Assembly: GCF_037039395.1 (NCBI RefSeq)
Contig: NZ_CP146241.1
Coordinates: 62,001-126,000 of the forward strand
DNA from: Agrobacterium vitis
GTDB taxonomy: Bacteria; Pseudomonadota; Alphaproteobacteria; Rhizobiales; Rhizobiaceae
Direction: 5' to 3'
DNA: 64,000 nt
The stretch's first letter is position 1, and each line of letters starts with the position of its first letter. Of this stretch, positions 26,654 through 35,828 are shown piece by piece. A program made the translations under genes and the position numbers. The notes under the pieces were generated by a model, which had not been told where the DNA came from, made no database searches, and was given only the letters and a program-made list of their open reading frames with translations.

Positions 26654-28220
26654 TTATTCGGCGGCATCGCGCAGAGCATCCGCGCGGCCATCAAGCGGTT
26701 GCAGCCAGGTATCTCCGGTCCAGCCGTGCTCGTCGTAATCGCCCATGCAGGTATCCACCAACGCTTCCATGTCGCGCAGCACCCTGCCCTTTTCGGCACC
26801 CTTCAACACCTGAAGGCGCACATCTTCCGGCGTTCCGGCATAGTTCAGACTCATAGAGCGCATGGCGGCCGCCAAATTCCGTGCCTGTGGCATCCCAGAG
26901 CAATTTCATGATCTTGATGCGCTCCTTGTGGCCCATATCGTTGGAGCCACGCACATATTGCGCCAGATAGCGATCAATCTCGGGATTGGCGAAATCCTTG
27001 GCCGATGATGGCAGGTAAATCAGGCCGGAAGCCACAGAGCGGCGGATCAGGTCGATAATGCGCGGATAGGCATCCGACATGAAGGCGCGGTAGCAAAGAG
27101 CCGCTTCGAGGTTCGGCAATTTGGCACCGCCCACCCATTCCTGCGGATTGCGCGCCATGGCATCGTAAAACGCCTTGAACTTGTGTCGCAGCGCAATCAC
27201 CTCACCCAGCATGGCCTGATTGCCACGGAAAGCATCGCCGCCAGTGGCGCGCAACGCCTTGGCCAGCAGACCCGCCAGAAACTCCAGCTTGACGATAAAA
27301 CGACCGCAACCCTGAAAGCAGAAGCCCTGCATGAAGCCGGACATGACCGTGAACGACAGAATACGCTTGGCATCCTTGTAGATCAGCACATCTTCCCACG
27401 GCACGAACACGTTATCGAGCACGAGGATCGCATCATTTTCATCAAACCGCGATGACAGTGGATAGTCAAACGGCTGACCTAAGCGGTTTGAGGCTTCCTC
27501 ATAAGAGGTACGGCAGAACATTTTGACGCCTGGCGCATTCATCGGAGCAATGAATGTGAGCGACAGGGATGGGTCTTCTGTCACCGTGGCCGATGCCTGC
27601 GCCAGAAGATTGTAATGGGTCAGCGCCGAGGAGGTGGCCACAACCTTGGCCCCGGAAACATAAACCCCCGCATCGGTTTCCTTGGTCACATGGACAAAAA
27701 CGTCCTTCACATGCTCGGCGGGCTTATGACGATCGATCGGTGGATTGACAATGGCGTGGTTGAGAAACAGCGCTGATTCCTGTGTGCGCTTGTGCCATGC
27801 GCGGGCATTGCCGGCATAATCGCCATACCATTCGGCGTTGACGTTCAGCGTATTCATCAAAGACGCTTTATAATCGGCGGTGCGGCCCATCCAGCCATAG
27901 GTCATGCGCGCCCATTCGGTAATCGCGCCCTGCTGGGCAACCAGATCATCCACAGAGCTGGCATGCTTGAAAAATTTGTGGGTATAGCCGCCATTGCCAG
28001 TATCGGTTGGCGTGGTCAGAATGTCCTTCTTGGCCGGGTCGTGCAGGGCATCATACAGCCGGGCCAGAGAGCGCACGGAATTGCGCATGGAGGGGTGGGT
28101 GGTAACATCATCTACCCGCTCACCATTGATATAAACTTCGCGTCCATCGCGTAGCGATGCGATATATTCAGCACCGGTGAATGGACGTGTTTTTTCACTG
28201 CGGAAATCTTCGGCTTTCAT
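26654..28220 (-). pseudogene. hpaB: 4-hydroxyphenylacetate 3-monooxygenase, oxygenase component (frameshifted as sequenced)
   Basis: Allowing one extra base near 26849, the frame gives about 521 residues, matching HpaB length. Motifs: MKAEDFRSEKTRPFTGAEYI, FVHVTKETDAGVYVSGAKVV, APMNAPGVKMFCRTSYEE, and LLWDATGTEFGGRHALYE. After the insertion it resumes LNYAGTPEDVRLQVLKGAEK. The enzyme hydroxylates 4-hydroxyphenylacetate to homoprotocatechuate with FADH2 and O2. The shift removes the last 80 residues or so; if genuine, growth on 4-hydroxyphenylacetate would be lost while homoprotocatechuate could still be used. The start at 28220 has AGGGAGGAAC. It may be a sequencing error. Confidence 0.9.
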
Positions 28221-28325
28221 CTCAGTTCCTCCCTTGACGATGATCAAACCGTAGCCCTTGCCATTCACGTCAACCATGGACAGAATGGCAAAATCAATTG
28301 TACTTTTTTCGGCGGATGCCTTCTC

Positions 28326-29171
28326 ATGACTGTTCCCAGCTTTTTCATTTACGGTGAGCCGGACAGGCAATTGGACATCGGCTTTCTGCATGTCGAAACC
28401 GTGATGGAGCGCAGACACATGCATTATGGCCGTGTTGATGCCCATAAACATGACCGAATGGCGCAAATAACCCTCTGGACGAGCGGTCACGGCAGCTATT
28501 TCATCGAAGATCAGCAATTGGATTTTATTGCACCGGCTGTGTCTTTTGTACCAAGCGGCGTGGTGCATGGATTTACCGTTGCCGCCGATGTTGCCGATGC
28601 AATCGTTGCCTCTATCGCTGACAGTGCCCTTCCCCAAATTGCAGCGTTTTCATCGCTCAATTTCGATCAACCCATCATGGCCCGTGGACAGAGTGATCAT
28701 CCGGCCTGGGCCAAGCTTCTCGCCATCATGCAGCGCCTGCATGATGACTATCGGCAAGGCCATGTGGCATCGCTTGCGGCGCTGGTGGCCGTAGCCACCA
28801 ATGACCTCGCCAGCCTTGACCATGCCCCGGCAAAAGGCGGCAATGGGCTGGCGCAGGCCTTTCGACGCCTTGTCGATGCGCATTTTCGTGAAAACTGGCC
28901 CGTTGAACACTATGTTTCAGCGCTTGGCACCACGCCGCATTTGCTCGGCAAATCCTGCCGGCAGGCCTATGGTCTCTCGGTCAAGGCTTTCATCGATGAA
29001 CGCCGCCTGCTGGAAGCAAAGCGGCTTCTTCTGTTTACCGTGCGCTCCGTGGAAGATGTGGCCTATGAAATCGGCTTTCACGATCCGGCCTATTTTTCCC
29101 GCTTTTTCAACAATCGCACCGGCTTGCCGCCGGGCGAATGGCGCAATGGACAAAAAAACCGACCTGCCTGA
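28326..29171 (+). CDS. hpaA: AraC-family activator of 4-hydroxyphenylacetate catabolism
   Basis: A 281-residue protein with an N-terminal cupin sensor (FIYGEPDRQLDIGFLHVETV, VDAHKHDRMAQITLW) and a C-terminal double helix-turn-helix (NWPVEHYVSALGTTPHLLGK and VEDVAYEIGFHDPAYFSRFF). It is divergent from hpaBC across 105 bases, where HpaA is known to act in the enterobacterial system. It probably activates hpaBC with 4-hydroxyphenylacetate as ligand. Confidence 0.88.
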   Translation: MTVPSFFIYGEPDRQLDIGFLHVETVMERRHMHYGRVDAHKHDRMAQITLWTSGHGSYFIEDQQLDFIAPAVSFVPSGVVHGFTVAADVADAIVASIADSALPQIAAFSSLNFDQPIMARGQSDHPAWAKLLAIMQRLHDDYRQGHVASLAALVAVATNDLASLDHAPAKGGNGLAQAFRRLVDAHFRENWPVEHYVSALGTTPHLLGKSCRQAYGLSVKAFIDERRLLEAKRLLLFTVRSVEDVAYEIGFHDPAYFSRFFNNRTGLPPGEWRNGQKNRPA

Positions 29172-29244
29172 GGCCACAGAGTCTTGCGATCTTGGCCAGA
29201 ATGGAACAATGAACGTGTTAAGATAATATAAGAGCTGGAAGAGA

Positions 29245-29754
29245 ATGGCTGACGGACCCCTGAAACCGCAGGAAAACGCAGAGGCGCTGGAAGGTGTGAC
29301 AGCACCCCGCGCCACGCGCCGTTCCCTGCCCATTACCCTGTTGCGCGCCCGTGAGGCGGTGATGAGCCATTTTCGACCCATGCTGGCGCAGCATGATGTG
29401 ACCGAACAGCAGTGGCGGGTCATCCGTGTTCTGCACGAGGCTGGCACGCTGGATGCTTCAGAAGTGGCGGAGCGCGCCTTTATTCTTGCGCCGAGCCTGA
29501 CGCGAATGATCCGCTCGCTGGAAGAGCGCGGCTTTATTTCCAAGCACAAGGACAGCGCCGACGGGCGCCGCGTGCTGCTCAAAATCGCTCCTGCTGGAGA
29601 CATGATCATCCGCGAGGTTATGCCCGACAGCCGCAAGATCTATCAGGATCTCGAGAATCGCTTCAGCCGCGAGCGGATGGAGATTTTGCTGGAGCTTTTG
29701 GACGAACTCGCCTCTTATCGCAACGAAGCTGGCGGATCACCGCAAGAGGATTGA
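29245..29754 (+). CDS. hpaR: MarR-family repressor of homoprotocatechuate degradation
   Basis: A 169-residue MarR protein with HpaR features: TRRSLPITLLRAREAVMSHF, HDVTEQQWRVIRVLHEAG, winged-helix segment DASEVAERAFILAPSLTRMI and RGFISKHKDSADGRR. Upstream, GTGTTAAGATAATAT partly resembles the centre of the 26067 palindrome (ATGTTAAATATAT), consistent with autoregulation. It is expected to repress the meta-cleavage operon and release on binding homoprotocatechuate. Confidence 0.88.
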   Translation: MADGPLKPQENAEALEGVTAPRATRRSLPITLLRAREAVMSHFRPMLAQHDVTEQQWRVIRVLHEAGTLDASEVAERAFILAPSLTRMIRSLEERGFISKHKDSADGRRVLLKIAPAGDMIIREVMPDSRKIYQDLENRFSRERMEILLELLDELASYRNEAGGSPQED

Positions 29755-29757
29755 TCG

Positions 29758-30699
29758 TCAGTCTGTCGCAGCCGTGGGAAGCATCGCAGTTTTGCGCATG
29801 CGCTTGCGCTCGGCCACCATCAGCATATCGATAAAGGATCTCACCTTGGCGGGTCGAAATCTGGCCGGTGGAAACACGGCGTAAATGCCCCCCTGCGGCA
29901 GCGTCCATTCCGGTAAGAGGCGCACCAGTTTCCCGGCCCGCAGATCAGCCTCCACCATATAATCCGGAAACACAGCAACGCCGACACCAGCCGCCATGCA
30001 GGCGTAGGCCGTCGGTGTTTTATCCGTGGTCACGATGGGTTGGGCTTCAATGGTGACGGTCTCCGCCTTGCCACGGGAGAAGGTCCAGCGAAGGGCGTTT
30101 TTCAACGCCCTGTTGGCAATCCAAGGCAGGAGTGCTGCATCCGTAGGCGCAAGATTCGCAGCAATGCCGCTGGCAACGGCGGGTGTTGCAACGAGAATTT
30201 GTTCAAATGTGCCAAGCCGCCGTGCCTGATGGCTGGAATCTGACAACCACCCGACCCGGATGGACAGATCGATTTTTTCGGCAATCAAATCACTGACGCT
30301 GTCATCAAAGATGACATCGACATGCATTTGAGGATTGGCTTTTCGATACTCGGCAATTGTCGGAGCCACAACGGCTGCGCCATAGTCGAGCGGCGCGGTC
30401 AGCGTCAGCGTTCCCGATGGCTCTGCACTGCGTAGCGACATTTCTCCATAGGCGGCTTCGGCCTCGCGCAAAATCAGCACGCAGCGCTGATAGAACAGTT
30501 TGCCATCCTCTGTGGCATGCAGTCTGCGGGTCGTGCGCATCAGCAGCGTCACGCCCAGTTCCTCTTCAAGCCTTGCGATCTGGTGGCTGACAACGGCCTT
30601 GGCCACGCCCATGCGATCCGCCGCCGCCGTAAAAGACCCGGCTTCAACAACAGCCGTGAAGAAGATCAGTCGATTAAGATTCAGCAGGTCGCTCATCAT
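29758..30699 (-). CDS. LysR-family transcriptional regulator
   Basis: About 313 residues. The N-terminal winged helix is standard (LLNLNRLIFFTAVVEAGSF, TAAADRMGVAKAVVSHQIAR, LEEELGVTLLMRTTRRLHAT), followed by a periplasmic-binding-like effector domain ending in FPPARFRPAKVRSFIDMLM. It belongs to the LysR group common beside small oxidoreductase genes. I use the ATG pair at 30699/30696; a TTG at 30711 is possible. It faces the MBL-fold gene across a perfect 15-base palindrome and probably controls it. Confidence 0.85.
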   Translation of the reverse strand: MMSDLLNLNRLIFFTAVVEAGSFTAAADRMGVAKAVVSHQIARLEEELGVTLLMRTTRRLHATEDGKLFYQRCVLILREAEAAYGEMSLRSAEPSGTLTLTAPLDYGAAVVAPTIAEYRKANPQMHVDVIFDDSVSDLIAEKIDLSIRVGWLSDSSHQARRLGTFEQILVATPAVASGIAANLAPTDAALLPWIANRALKNALRWTFSRGKAETVTIEAQPIVTTDKTPTAYACMAAGVGVAVFPDYMVEADLRAGKLVRLLPEWTLPQGGIYAVFPPARFRPAKVRSFIDMLMVAERKRMRKTAMLPTAATD

Positions 30700-30703
30700 T
30701 GTC

Positions 30704-30736
30704 TCATTCAATCATACAGTCTGTATGATTGAATGA
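30704..30736. promoter_or_regulatory. Perfect palindrome between LysR and MBL-fold genes
   Basis: Arms TCATTCAATCATACA (30704-30718) and TGTATGATTGAATGA (30722-30736) are exact complements around GTC. It covers the shared promoter region of the divergent pair and is the obvious candidate binding site for the LysR protein or for another regulator. Confidence 0.7.
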
Positions 30737-30801
30737 TATTTATTGACGATTCAAGACCTGAGATAGTGATGCAAAGTAATTCACCATCGAGGGACTTTCC
30801 A

Positions 30802-31698
30802 ATGATCACGCGCCGCGAAACCTTCAAACTTGCCGCCGCTGCTGGCCTTGCCGCAGCCCTGCCCCTGACCATGGCCCGTGCGGCTGGCAGCCCGCTGGCA
30901 TGGACATTCTTTCAGGCCAATGAAGCAGGCTTTCGCCGCACACCTGTGCTGCTCACGGGCAAGAAAGATGCAATCCTTGTCGATGGCGGCTTTACCCTTG
31001 CCGATGGCAAAACGGTTGCGGATGCCATCAAGGCAACCGGCAAGCGTCTGACCACGATCTATATCAGCTGCAATGATCCGGATTATTATTTCAGCCTGCG
31101 TCCGATTGTTACAGCCTTTCCCGATGCGAAGGTCATTGCCAAACCGGCCACTGTTGAAGCCATCAAGGCCAATGTCGAGGCAAAATTGAAGGTGTGGGGA
31201 CCGCAGCTCAGGGAGAACGGCCCGCAAACGCTGGCCGATGTGGTGATCCCGCAAGCATCCGACGCCACCTCGCTTGATCTCGAAGGCAATGCAATCGACA
31301 TCATTGAAGTGCCGGATATGCATGACCGTCGCTACCTCTATGTGCCGTCGCTTGAAGCCGTATTCGGTGGTGTTCTGGTCGATTCCGGCAACCACGTCTG
31401 GGTTGCCGATACGGCAACCGTTGCACTGCGCGCGGCGTGGATCAAGGCGCTTGACGGCATCATTGCCCGCGCACCCAAAATCGTCGTGCCCGGACATCAG
31501 GTTGAAGGTGCGCCGCAAGGTCTCGACGCCGTCAAGTTTACGCGCGACTATCTGATTGCTTTCGAAGAAGAAATGGGGCGCACCAAGGACAGCGCCGAGC
31601 TGATCGCGACCATGACAAAGCGGTATCCGAATCTGGCAGACGCATCATCGCTTGAACTGGGTGCCAAGGTGGCAAAAGGTGAAATGAAGTGGGGTTGA
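30802..31698 (+). CDS. MBL-fold protein with degenerate metal-binding motif, Tat-type signal
   Basis: A 298-residue exported protein. Residues 1-28 form a Tat-like signal (twin Arg at 4-5 in TRRETFKLAAAAGLAAAL, cut near ARAAG). The body follows the metallo-beta-lactamase fold (KKDAILVDGGFTLADG; VPSLEAVFGGVLVDSG; PKIVVPGHQ). Where active members have HxHxDH, this one has Cys90-Asn-Asp-Pro-Asp94-Tyr95, so all three first-site histidines are gone while Asp 94 remains. It may bind one metal through later His residues or be non-enzymatic. Start chosen at 30802 so that the Tat signal is N-terminal. Confidence 0.8.
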   Translation: MITRRETFKLAAAAGLAAALPLTMARAAGSPLAWTFFQANEAGFRRTPVLLTGKKDAILVDGGFTLADGKTVADAIKATGKRLTTIYISCNDPDYYFSLRPIVTAFPDAKVIAKPATVEAIKANVEAKLKVWGPQLRENGPQTLADVVIPQASDATSLDLEGNAIDIIEVPDMHDRRYLYVPSLEAVFGGVLVDSGNHVWVADTATVALRAAWIKALDGIIARAPKIVVPGHQVEGAPQGLDAVKFTRDYLIAFEEEMGRTKDSAELIATMTKRYPNLADASSLELGAKVAKGEMKWG

Positions 31699-31760
31699 TA
31701 CCCACGTCTCCACCAAGCACGATGCAAGCGTTGCATACCAACTATTAAGAGGATCATTTA

Positions 31761-32372
31761 ATGGCGAAAATTGCTCTTATCGGTGCCTCCGGCAATGCCG
31801 GAGCGCGTATTTTGAAAGAACTCGCTGATCGCGGTCACACGGTGACAGCGATTGCCCGCAATCTTGAAAAGATTGCATCCTTGCCATCGGTTACGGCAGT
31901 TAAGGGCGATGTTTATGACAAGGACGGGCTTGCGCTCATCCTCAAGGGACATGATGCCGTCATCAGCTCCGTACACTTCACCGCCAGCGACCCGGATCTG
32001 CTGATCGAGACGGTACGGGCATCGGGCGTTCGCCGGTATCTGGTGGTCGGCGGCGCTGGCAGCCTGGAGGTTGCTCCCGGCGTGACACTGTTGAGCACGC
32101 CGCAATTCCCCGAGGCCTACAAGCCAGAAGCAACCAAGGGCGGCGAGTTTCTCGACACGCTGAAGACCATTGACGATCTTGATTGGACCTTCCTGTCTCC
32201 ATCGGCAATGTTCGAGCCGGGCGAGCGCACCGGCACCTTCCGTCTCGGCAAGGATACATTGCTGGCCAACGACGAAGGCAGCCGGATTTCCTTCGAGGAC
32301 TATGCCATCGCGCTTGTCGATGAAATTGAAACGCCGAAGCACATCAAGCAGAGATTTACTGTCGGTTACTAA
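31761..32372 (+). CDS. NAD(P)-binding Rossmann-fold oxidoreductase (YwnB-like atypical SDR)
   Basis: A 203-residue atypical short-chain dehydrogenase. The dinucleotide loop is KIALIGASGNAGARIL (GxxGxxG) at the N-terminus; GDVYDKDGLALILKGHDAVIS and RRYLVVGGAGSLEV continue the NmrA/YwnB pattern. There is no canonical YxxxK pair, so it may be a redox sensor or act on a small quinone or flavin. It follows the MBL gene by 62 bases with AGAGGATC upstream and probably shares its LysR control. A strong terminator follows. Confidence 0.82.
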   Translation: MAKIALIGASGNAGARILKELADRGHTVTAIARNLEKIASLPSVTAVKGDVYDKDGLALILKGHDAVISSVHFTASDPDLLIETVRASGVRRYLVVGGAGSLEVAPGVTLLSTPQFPEAYKPEATKGGEFLDTLKTIDDLDWTFLSPSAMFEPGERTGTFRLGKDTLLANDEGSRISFEDYAIALVDEIETPKHIKQRFTVGY

Positions 32373-32381
32373 ACATTCTAT

Positions 32382-32423
32382 CGCAGAGCGTTTCCGTTCA
32401 AAACGGAAACGCTCTGCGTTTTT
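32382..32423 (+). terminator. Rho-independent terminator
   Basis: A 17-base perfect stem (CGCAGAGCGTTTCCGTT and its complement, 32382-32398 with 32402-32418) with a 3-base loop and a T5 run. It ends the MBL/NAD(P)-binding transcript. Confidence 0.9.
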
Positions 32424-32479
32424 GTCATGACGGCAAAAGGGTCTCTGCGTCACGGGCCAATGCAAGTGTATCTGTCACC

Positions 32480-33838
32480 TCATTTCCCTCCCGCTGCACT
32501 TAATCCCGCATCAAGCGCTGTCAGGATGCGATTGACATCTTCAGCGGTGATCACCAGCGAGGGAGACAGGATGACATTGGAGCCTGAGGTGCGCACCATC
32601 ACGCCTGCGTCATAGGCGACATCCTGCACCTTTTGCACGGTATCCTTCGGCGCTCCGGTTTTCAGCTCACGGTCGCTCACCAGTTCCAGCGCGCACATCA
32701 ATCCCTTGCCGCGCACATCGCCAATCAATGCGTGGCGTGTCTGCAATTCCTTGAGGCCAGCCAGAAGCTCATCGCCCCGCGCGCTGGCATTTGCTGCAAC
32801 GTCCAGACGTCTGGTTTCCTTCAGCGTCGCCAATGCGGCGGCAGCGCCAACGGGATGGCCGGAATAGGTATAGCCGTGGCCAATCGAGCCAAAGCTGTTC
32901 TTGTTGGATTCAAACACTTCCGCGATCTTGTCGGACATCATCACCGCCCCGAAGGGGAAATAACCATTGGTAATGGCCTTGGCGGTGGACATCATATCCG
33001 GTTTGACGCCCCACAAACGTGATCCGGTCCATGCTCCGGTTCGGCCAAACGCGGTAATCACCTCATCGGCAATCAACAAAATACCATGCTTGTCGCAGAT
33101 GGCGCGCATCATCGGCATGAAGGTTTCATGCGGCACAATGATGCCGCCAGCCCCCAGCACCGGCTCCATGATCAAGGCTGCGATGGTGTCGGCTCCCTGA
33201 AAGGCAATCTCATCTTCGAATTGACGGGCAATGGCGGCGGCGATGTCTGCCGGATCATTCAGCCCAAACGGATTGCGATAGGCATAGGGTGCCGCCAGAT
33301 GGAAAACACCGGGCAGAAGCGGTTCATAATTGCGGCGGAAATTGCTATTGCCGTTCACCGAAGCGCCGCCAAAATGGGTGCCGTGATAGCCTTTTTTCAG
33401 CGCGAAAAACTTGGTGCGTTCCGGCTGGCCATTGACCTTGTGATATTGGCGGGCAAGCCGCAGGCAGGTTTCCACCGAATCCGAACCGCCTGATGTGAAG
33501 AAGGACCGGCTGAGACCATCTTCCTTGAACCATTCTGCAAGCTCGAAGGACAGTTCGATCAATGGCGGATTGGTCGTGCCGCGAAAGGCGGAATAATAGG
33601 GCAGCACATCCAGCTGTTCGCTGATGGCCTTTTTGATCGGATCGCAGGAATAACCAAGATTGACATTCCAAAGTCCGCCAACCCCATCCAGCACCGTTTT
33701 GCCATCAATATCGGTGATTTCAACACCGGACGCCGATGCAATGATGCGCGGCGGGTTTGCCAGCATTTCTGCCGGATGCGCCATCGGATGCCAGACATGG
33801 CGGGCGTTGTTTTCAGTCAGGAAATTTGTCTCGCGCAT
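32480..33838 (-). CDS. Class III pyridoxal-phosphate aminotransferase
   Basis: A 452-residue omega-amino-acid type transaminase. HPMAHPAEMLANPPRI at the N-terminus, FFTSGGSDSVETCLRLARQY, KGYHGTHFGGASV, IADEVITAFGRTG and MMSTAKAITNGYFPFGAV (PLP-lysine in AKAITNGY) are clear. Such enzymes move an amino group from an omega-amino acid or amine to pyruvate. It is the last gene of the IclR-Tm1-HAD-aminotransferase operon; the aldehyde product would suit the aldehyde dehydrogenase encoded across the divergent promoter. Start at MRETNFLTEN (33838). Confidence 0.88.
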   Translation of the reverse strand: MRETNFLTENNARHVWHPMAHPAEMLANPPRIIASASGVEITDIDGKTVLDGVGGLWNVNLGYSCDPIKKAISEQLDVLPYYSAFRGTTNPPLIELSFELAEWFKEDGLSRSFFTSGGSDSVETCLRLARQYHKVNGQPERTKFFALKKGYHGTHFGGASVNGNSNFRRNYEPLLPGVFHLAAPYAYRNPFGLNDPADIAAAIARQFEDEIAFQGADTIAALIMEPVLGAGGIIVPHETFMPMMRAICDKHGILLIADEVITAFGRTGAWTGSRLWGVKPDMMSTAKAITNGYFPFGAVMMSDKIAEVFESNKNSFGSIGHGYTYSGHPVGAAAALATLKETRRLDVAANASARGDELLAGLKELQTRHALIGDVRGKGLMCALELVSDRELKTGAPKDTVQKVQDVAYDAGVMVRTSGSNVILSPSLVITAEDVNRILTALDAGLSAAGGK

Positions 33839-33855
33839 GGCGATGTCCTCTTTTC

Positions 33856-34506
33856 TCAAAGTCCAAGCATGGAAAGGGCGCGGGCATAACCGTCCGCAGG
33901 GCGTGTGACGTCGAAATGAATGCTCGGCAGGTTCACCGCTTGCGCGCCCCCAATGTTCTTCAACTGATCGTCAACGAAGACGCAGGACTCGCGCGGCAGG
34001 CCGATCTCGCTGATCACCTGTTCATAGGCACGCGAATCCGGCTTCAGGATCTTCGTATAAGTCGCATCCACGATCACATCGAAGAGATCAATCAGCGGGA
34101 AGCGTTTGCGAAATTCGACACCGTAAAACAGATCAAGCTCGTTTGACAGAATGGCAAGTTTCAGTCCCGCCGCTTTGGCGCGGGTGATGGCGTCGCGCGC
34201 TTCCGGGCGCAGCACCAATTCGGCTTCTGCTCCGCGCGCCCGCTGCACGAAGGTTTGCATGTCGGTCCAGTCTTCGCCAACAAGCTTGCCGACTTCGCGG
34301 GTCCGCTGCATCCAGTAATCGCGCTCGGTGATTTCGCGCTTTTGCATCGATGTCCAAAGGGCATCATTGTCGGCATCGAACGGGCCGCGCCATGTGAGTG
34401 TGCCGGGTTCAAGCCCCAGAGCCCGCTCGGTAATGTCGTGGGTTTCGAACAATGTGCGGGTCACAACCCCGCCGAAATCAAGGATCAGTGCACGATTGCC
34501 TGTCAT
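33856..34506 (-). CDS. HAD-superfamily hydrolase
   Basis: A 216-residue HAD-IA protein. Motif I is ALILDFGGVVTRT; the first catalytic Asp is present but the usual second Asp is Gly, as in some HAD members of the DFGGV type. Motif II is AILSNELDLFY, motif III Lys in KILKPDSRAYE, and motif IV VFVDDQLKNIGGA. It overlaps the Tm-1-like gene by four bases, so the pair is translated together. A phosphatase role on a pathway intermediate is possible but unproven. Confidence 0.82.
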   Translation of the reverse strand: MTGNRALILDFGGVVTRTLFETHDITERALGLEPGTLTWRGPFDADNDALWTSMQKREITERDYWMQRTREVGKLVGEDWTDMQTFVQRARGAEAELVLRPEARDAITRAKAAGLKLAILSNELDLFYGVEFRKRFPLIDLFDVIVDATYTKILKPDSRAYEQVISEIGLPRESCVFVDDQLKNIGGAQAVNLPSIHFDVTRPADGYARALSMLGL

Positions 34507-35786
34507 GGTTTGCCTTCCGGAATAATGCCTTGCGCGACCCAGTCGTCAAAGACGGCAAGGGCGCGAGCGGAAAATGCGGGGGAATTGATGTGGGCTTCAA
34601 CCTCGTGAAGCGTCACAGAATCGGGGATGGCGCGGCGCATTGCCTGCGTGAAGGCCTCAAGTCCTCCCGGATCATGCAATGGCTCGCCCGGTTCATCCCA
34701 GGCTTGCACACCGTGCAAGGGCAGCAGAAACGCAACAGGCGCATTGGCGCGGGAAAGCTTTTCGCCGATCAACGCCGCGGTTTCCCGCCGCCCATGATGC
34801 GATGTGGTCACAGAGCCGATCAACCGGTTGTGCGCATGGTAGGGGCGGTCTGCCAAAGCGGCGGGCACGGGTTGCCAGGCCGGAAGATCAACCATATCCA
34901 TGGCGCCGGGAGCCACCAGCTGCGGAATACCGCAACGGCCCGCGTTTTCCAGGCGATCCGCGCCTGACGTGACGACCGTGCCGTTCTGGTGATTGACGAC
35001 CTCCTGAACACAGAAATCAAAAACGGCAGAGAAGCCGTTTTGCGCCGCAATCGCCTCAAACGCACGGCCACCCATGCCGGTTGCATGGAAGATAGCCACG
35101 TCATAGCCGCGTTTTTCAAGCTCGGGGCGCAGATGCTTCATATATTTGAGGCAGGACGAGCCAAGCGAGGTGATGCCAATCAGCGGCTTGTCTGCCGCAG
35201 GCTTCACGCTTGCACGCGCGGCCCCCACAACCGCACCACAAGCCTGTGACAACACAGCGCGGCAAATGCCGTTCAATCCATAGAGACCACCGGCCCATAG
35301 AATCATCATCAAATCCGGCGCAATGCGCTCTGGCGGCAAAAGATGAGAATAGGCAATGGTTGACACCACAAATTTTGGCAGGCCCAGAGGCATTGCCAGC
35401 GCAACATCAAGCGCAAGGTCGGTGCCCATGGAGCCACCCAGAACGATCATGCCGTCCACCTTGCCGGTTGCGCAGAGGTTGCGGGTCAGCGCAACAGCAC
35501 CTTCCGACATCAATGCCATCGCCGAATGTTCATCGCCGCTGTCAATAATGTCCTCAATAGTCACGCCTGCGGCTGCGGCGATGTCGTGTCTGGAATAGTC
35601 TGGCTGATAAGGCGGGTCCATTAGTACACTGACATCGACCATGACAGGTACGCCGCCCGCAGTGCGAATAATGTCTGCCATAAACTGAAGCTCGGCGGAT
35701 TTGGTATCACCCGTGCCAATCACGAGAATGTTTGGCACGAGACTGTTTGGATTTTTCCCAATCGCTGATGGTGCTCGAAGACTCAT
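34503..35786 (-). CDS. Tm-1-like ATP-binding domain protein (UPF0261)
   Basis: A 427-residue protein of the Tm-1/UPF0261 family: ILVIGTGDTKSAELQFMA, VLMDPPYQPDYSRHDIA, GMIVLGGSMGTDLALDVA, GITSLGSSCLKYMKHL and IFHATGMGGRAFEAI are the conserved blocks of its ATP-binding N-terminal domain and second domain. In many bacteria this protein is followed by or fused to a TIM-barrel partner; none is present here and a HAD hydrolase takes that position. Its function is not established. The operon context suggests catabolism. Confidence 0.85.
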   Translation of the reverse strand: MSLRAPSAIGKNPNSLVPNILVIGTGDTKSAELQFMADIIRTAGGVPVMVDVSVLMDPPYQPDYSRHDIAAAAGVTIEDIIDSGDEHSAMALMSEGAVALTRNLCATGKVDGMIVLGGSMGTDLALDVALAMPLGLPKFVVSTIAYSHLLPPERIAPDLMMILWAGGLYGLNGICRAVLSQACGAVVGAARASVKPAADKPLIGITSLGSSCLKYMKHLRPELEKRGYDVAIFHATGMGGRAFEAIAAQNGFSAVFDFCVQEVVNHQNGTVVTSGADRLENAGRCGIPQLVAPGAMDMVDLPAWQPVPAALADRPYHAHNRLIGSVTTSHHGRRETAALIGEKLSRANAPVAFLLPLHGVQAWDEPGEPLHDPGGLEAFTQAMRRAIPDSVTLHEVEAHINSPAFSARALAVFDDWVAQGIIPEGKP

Positions 35787-35828
35787 TCAAGCTGTTCCCT
35801 TTGTTGATTTTGCTGTTCCCCAAGGTCG

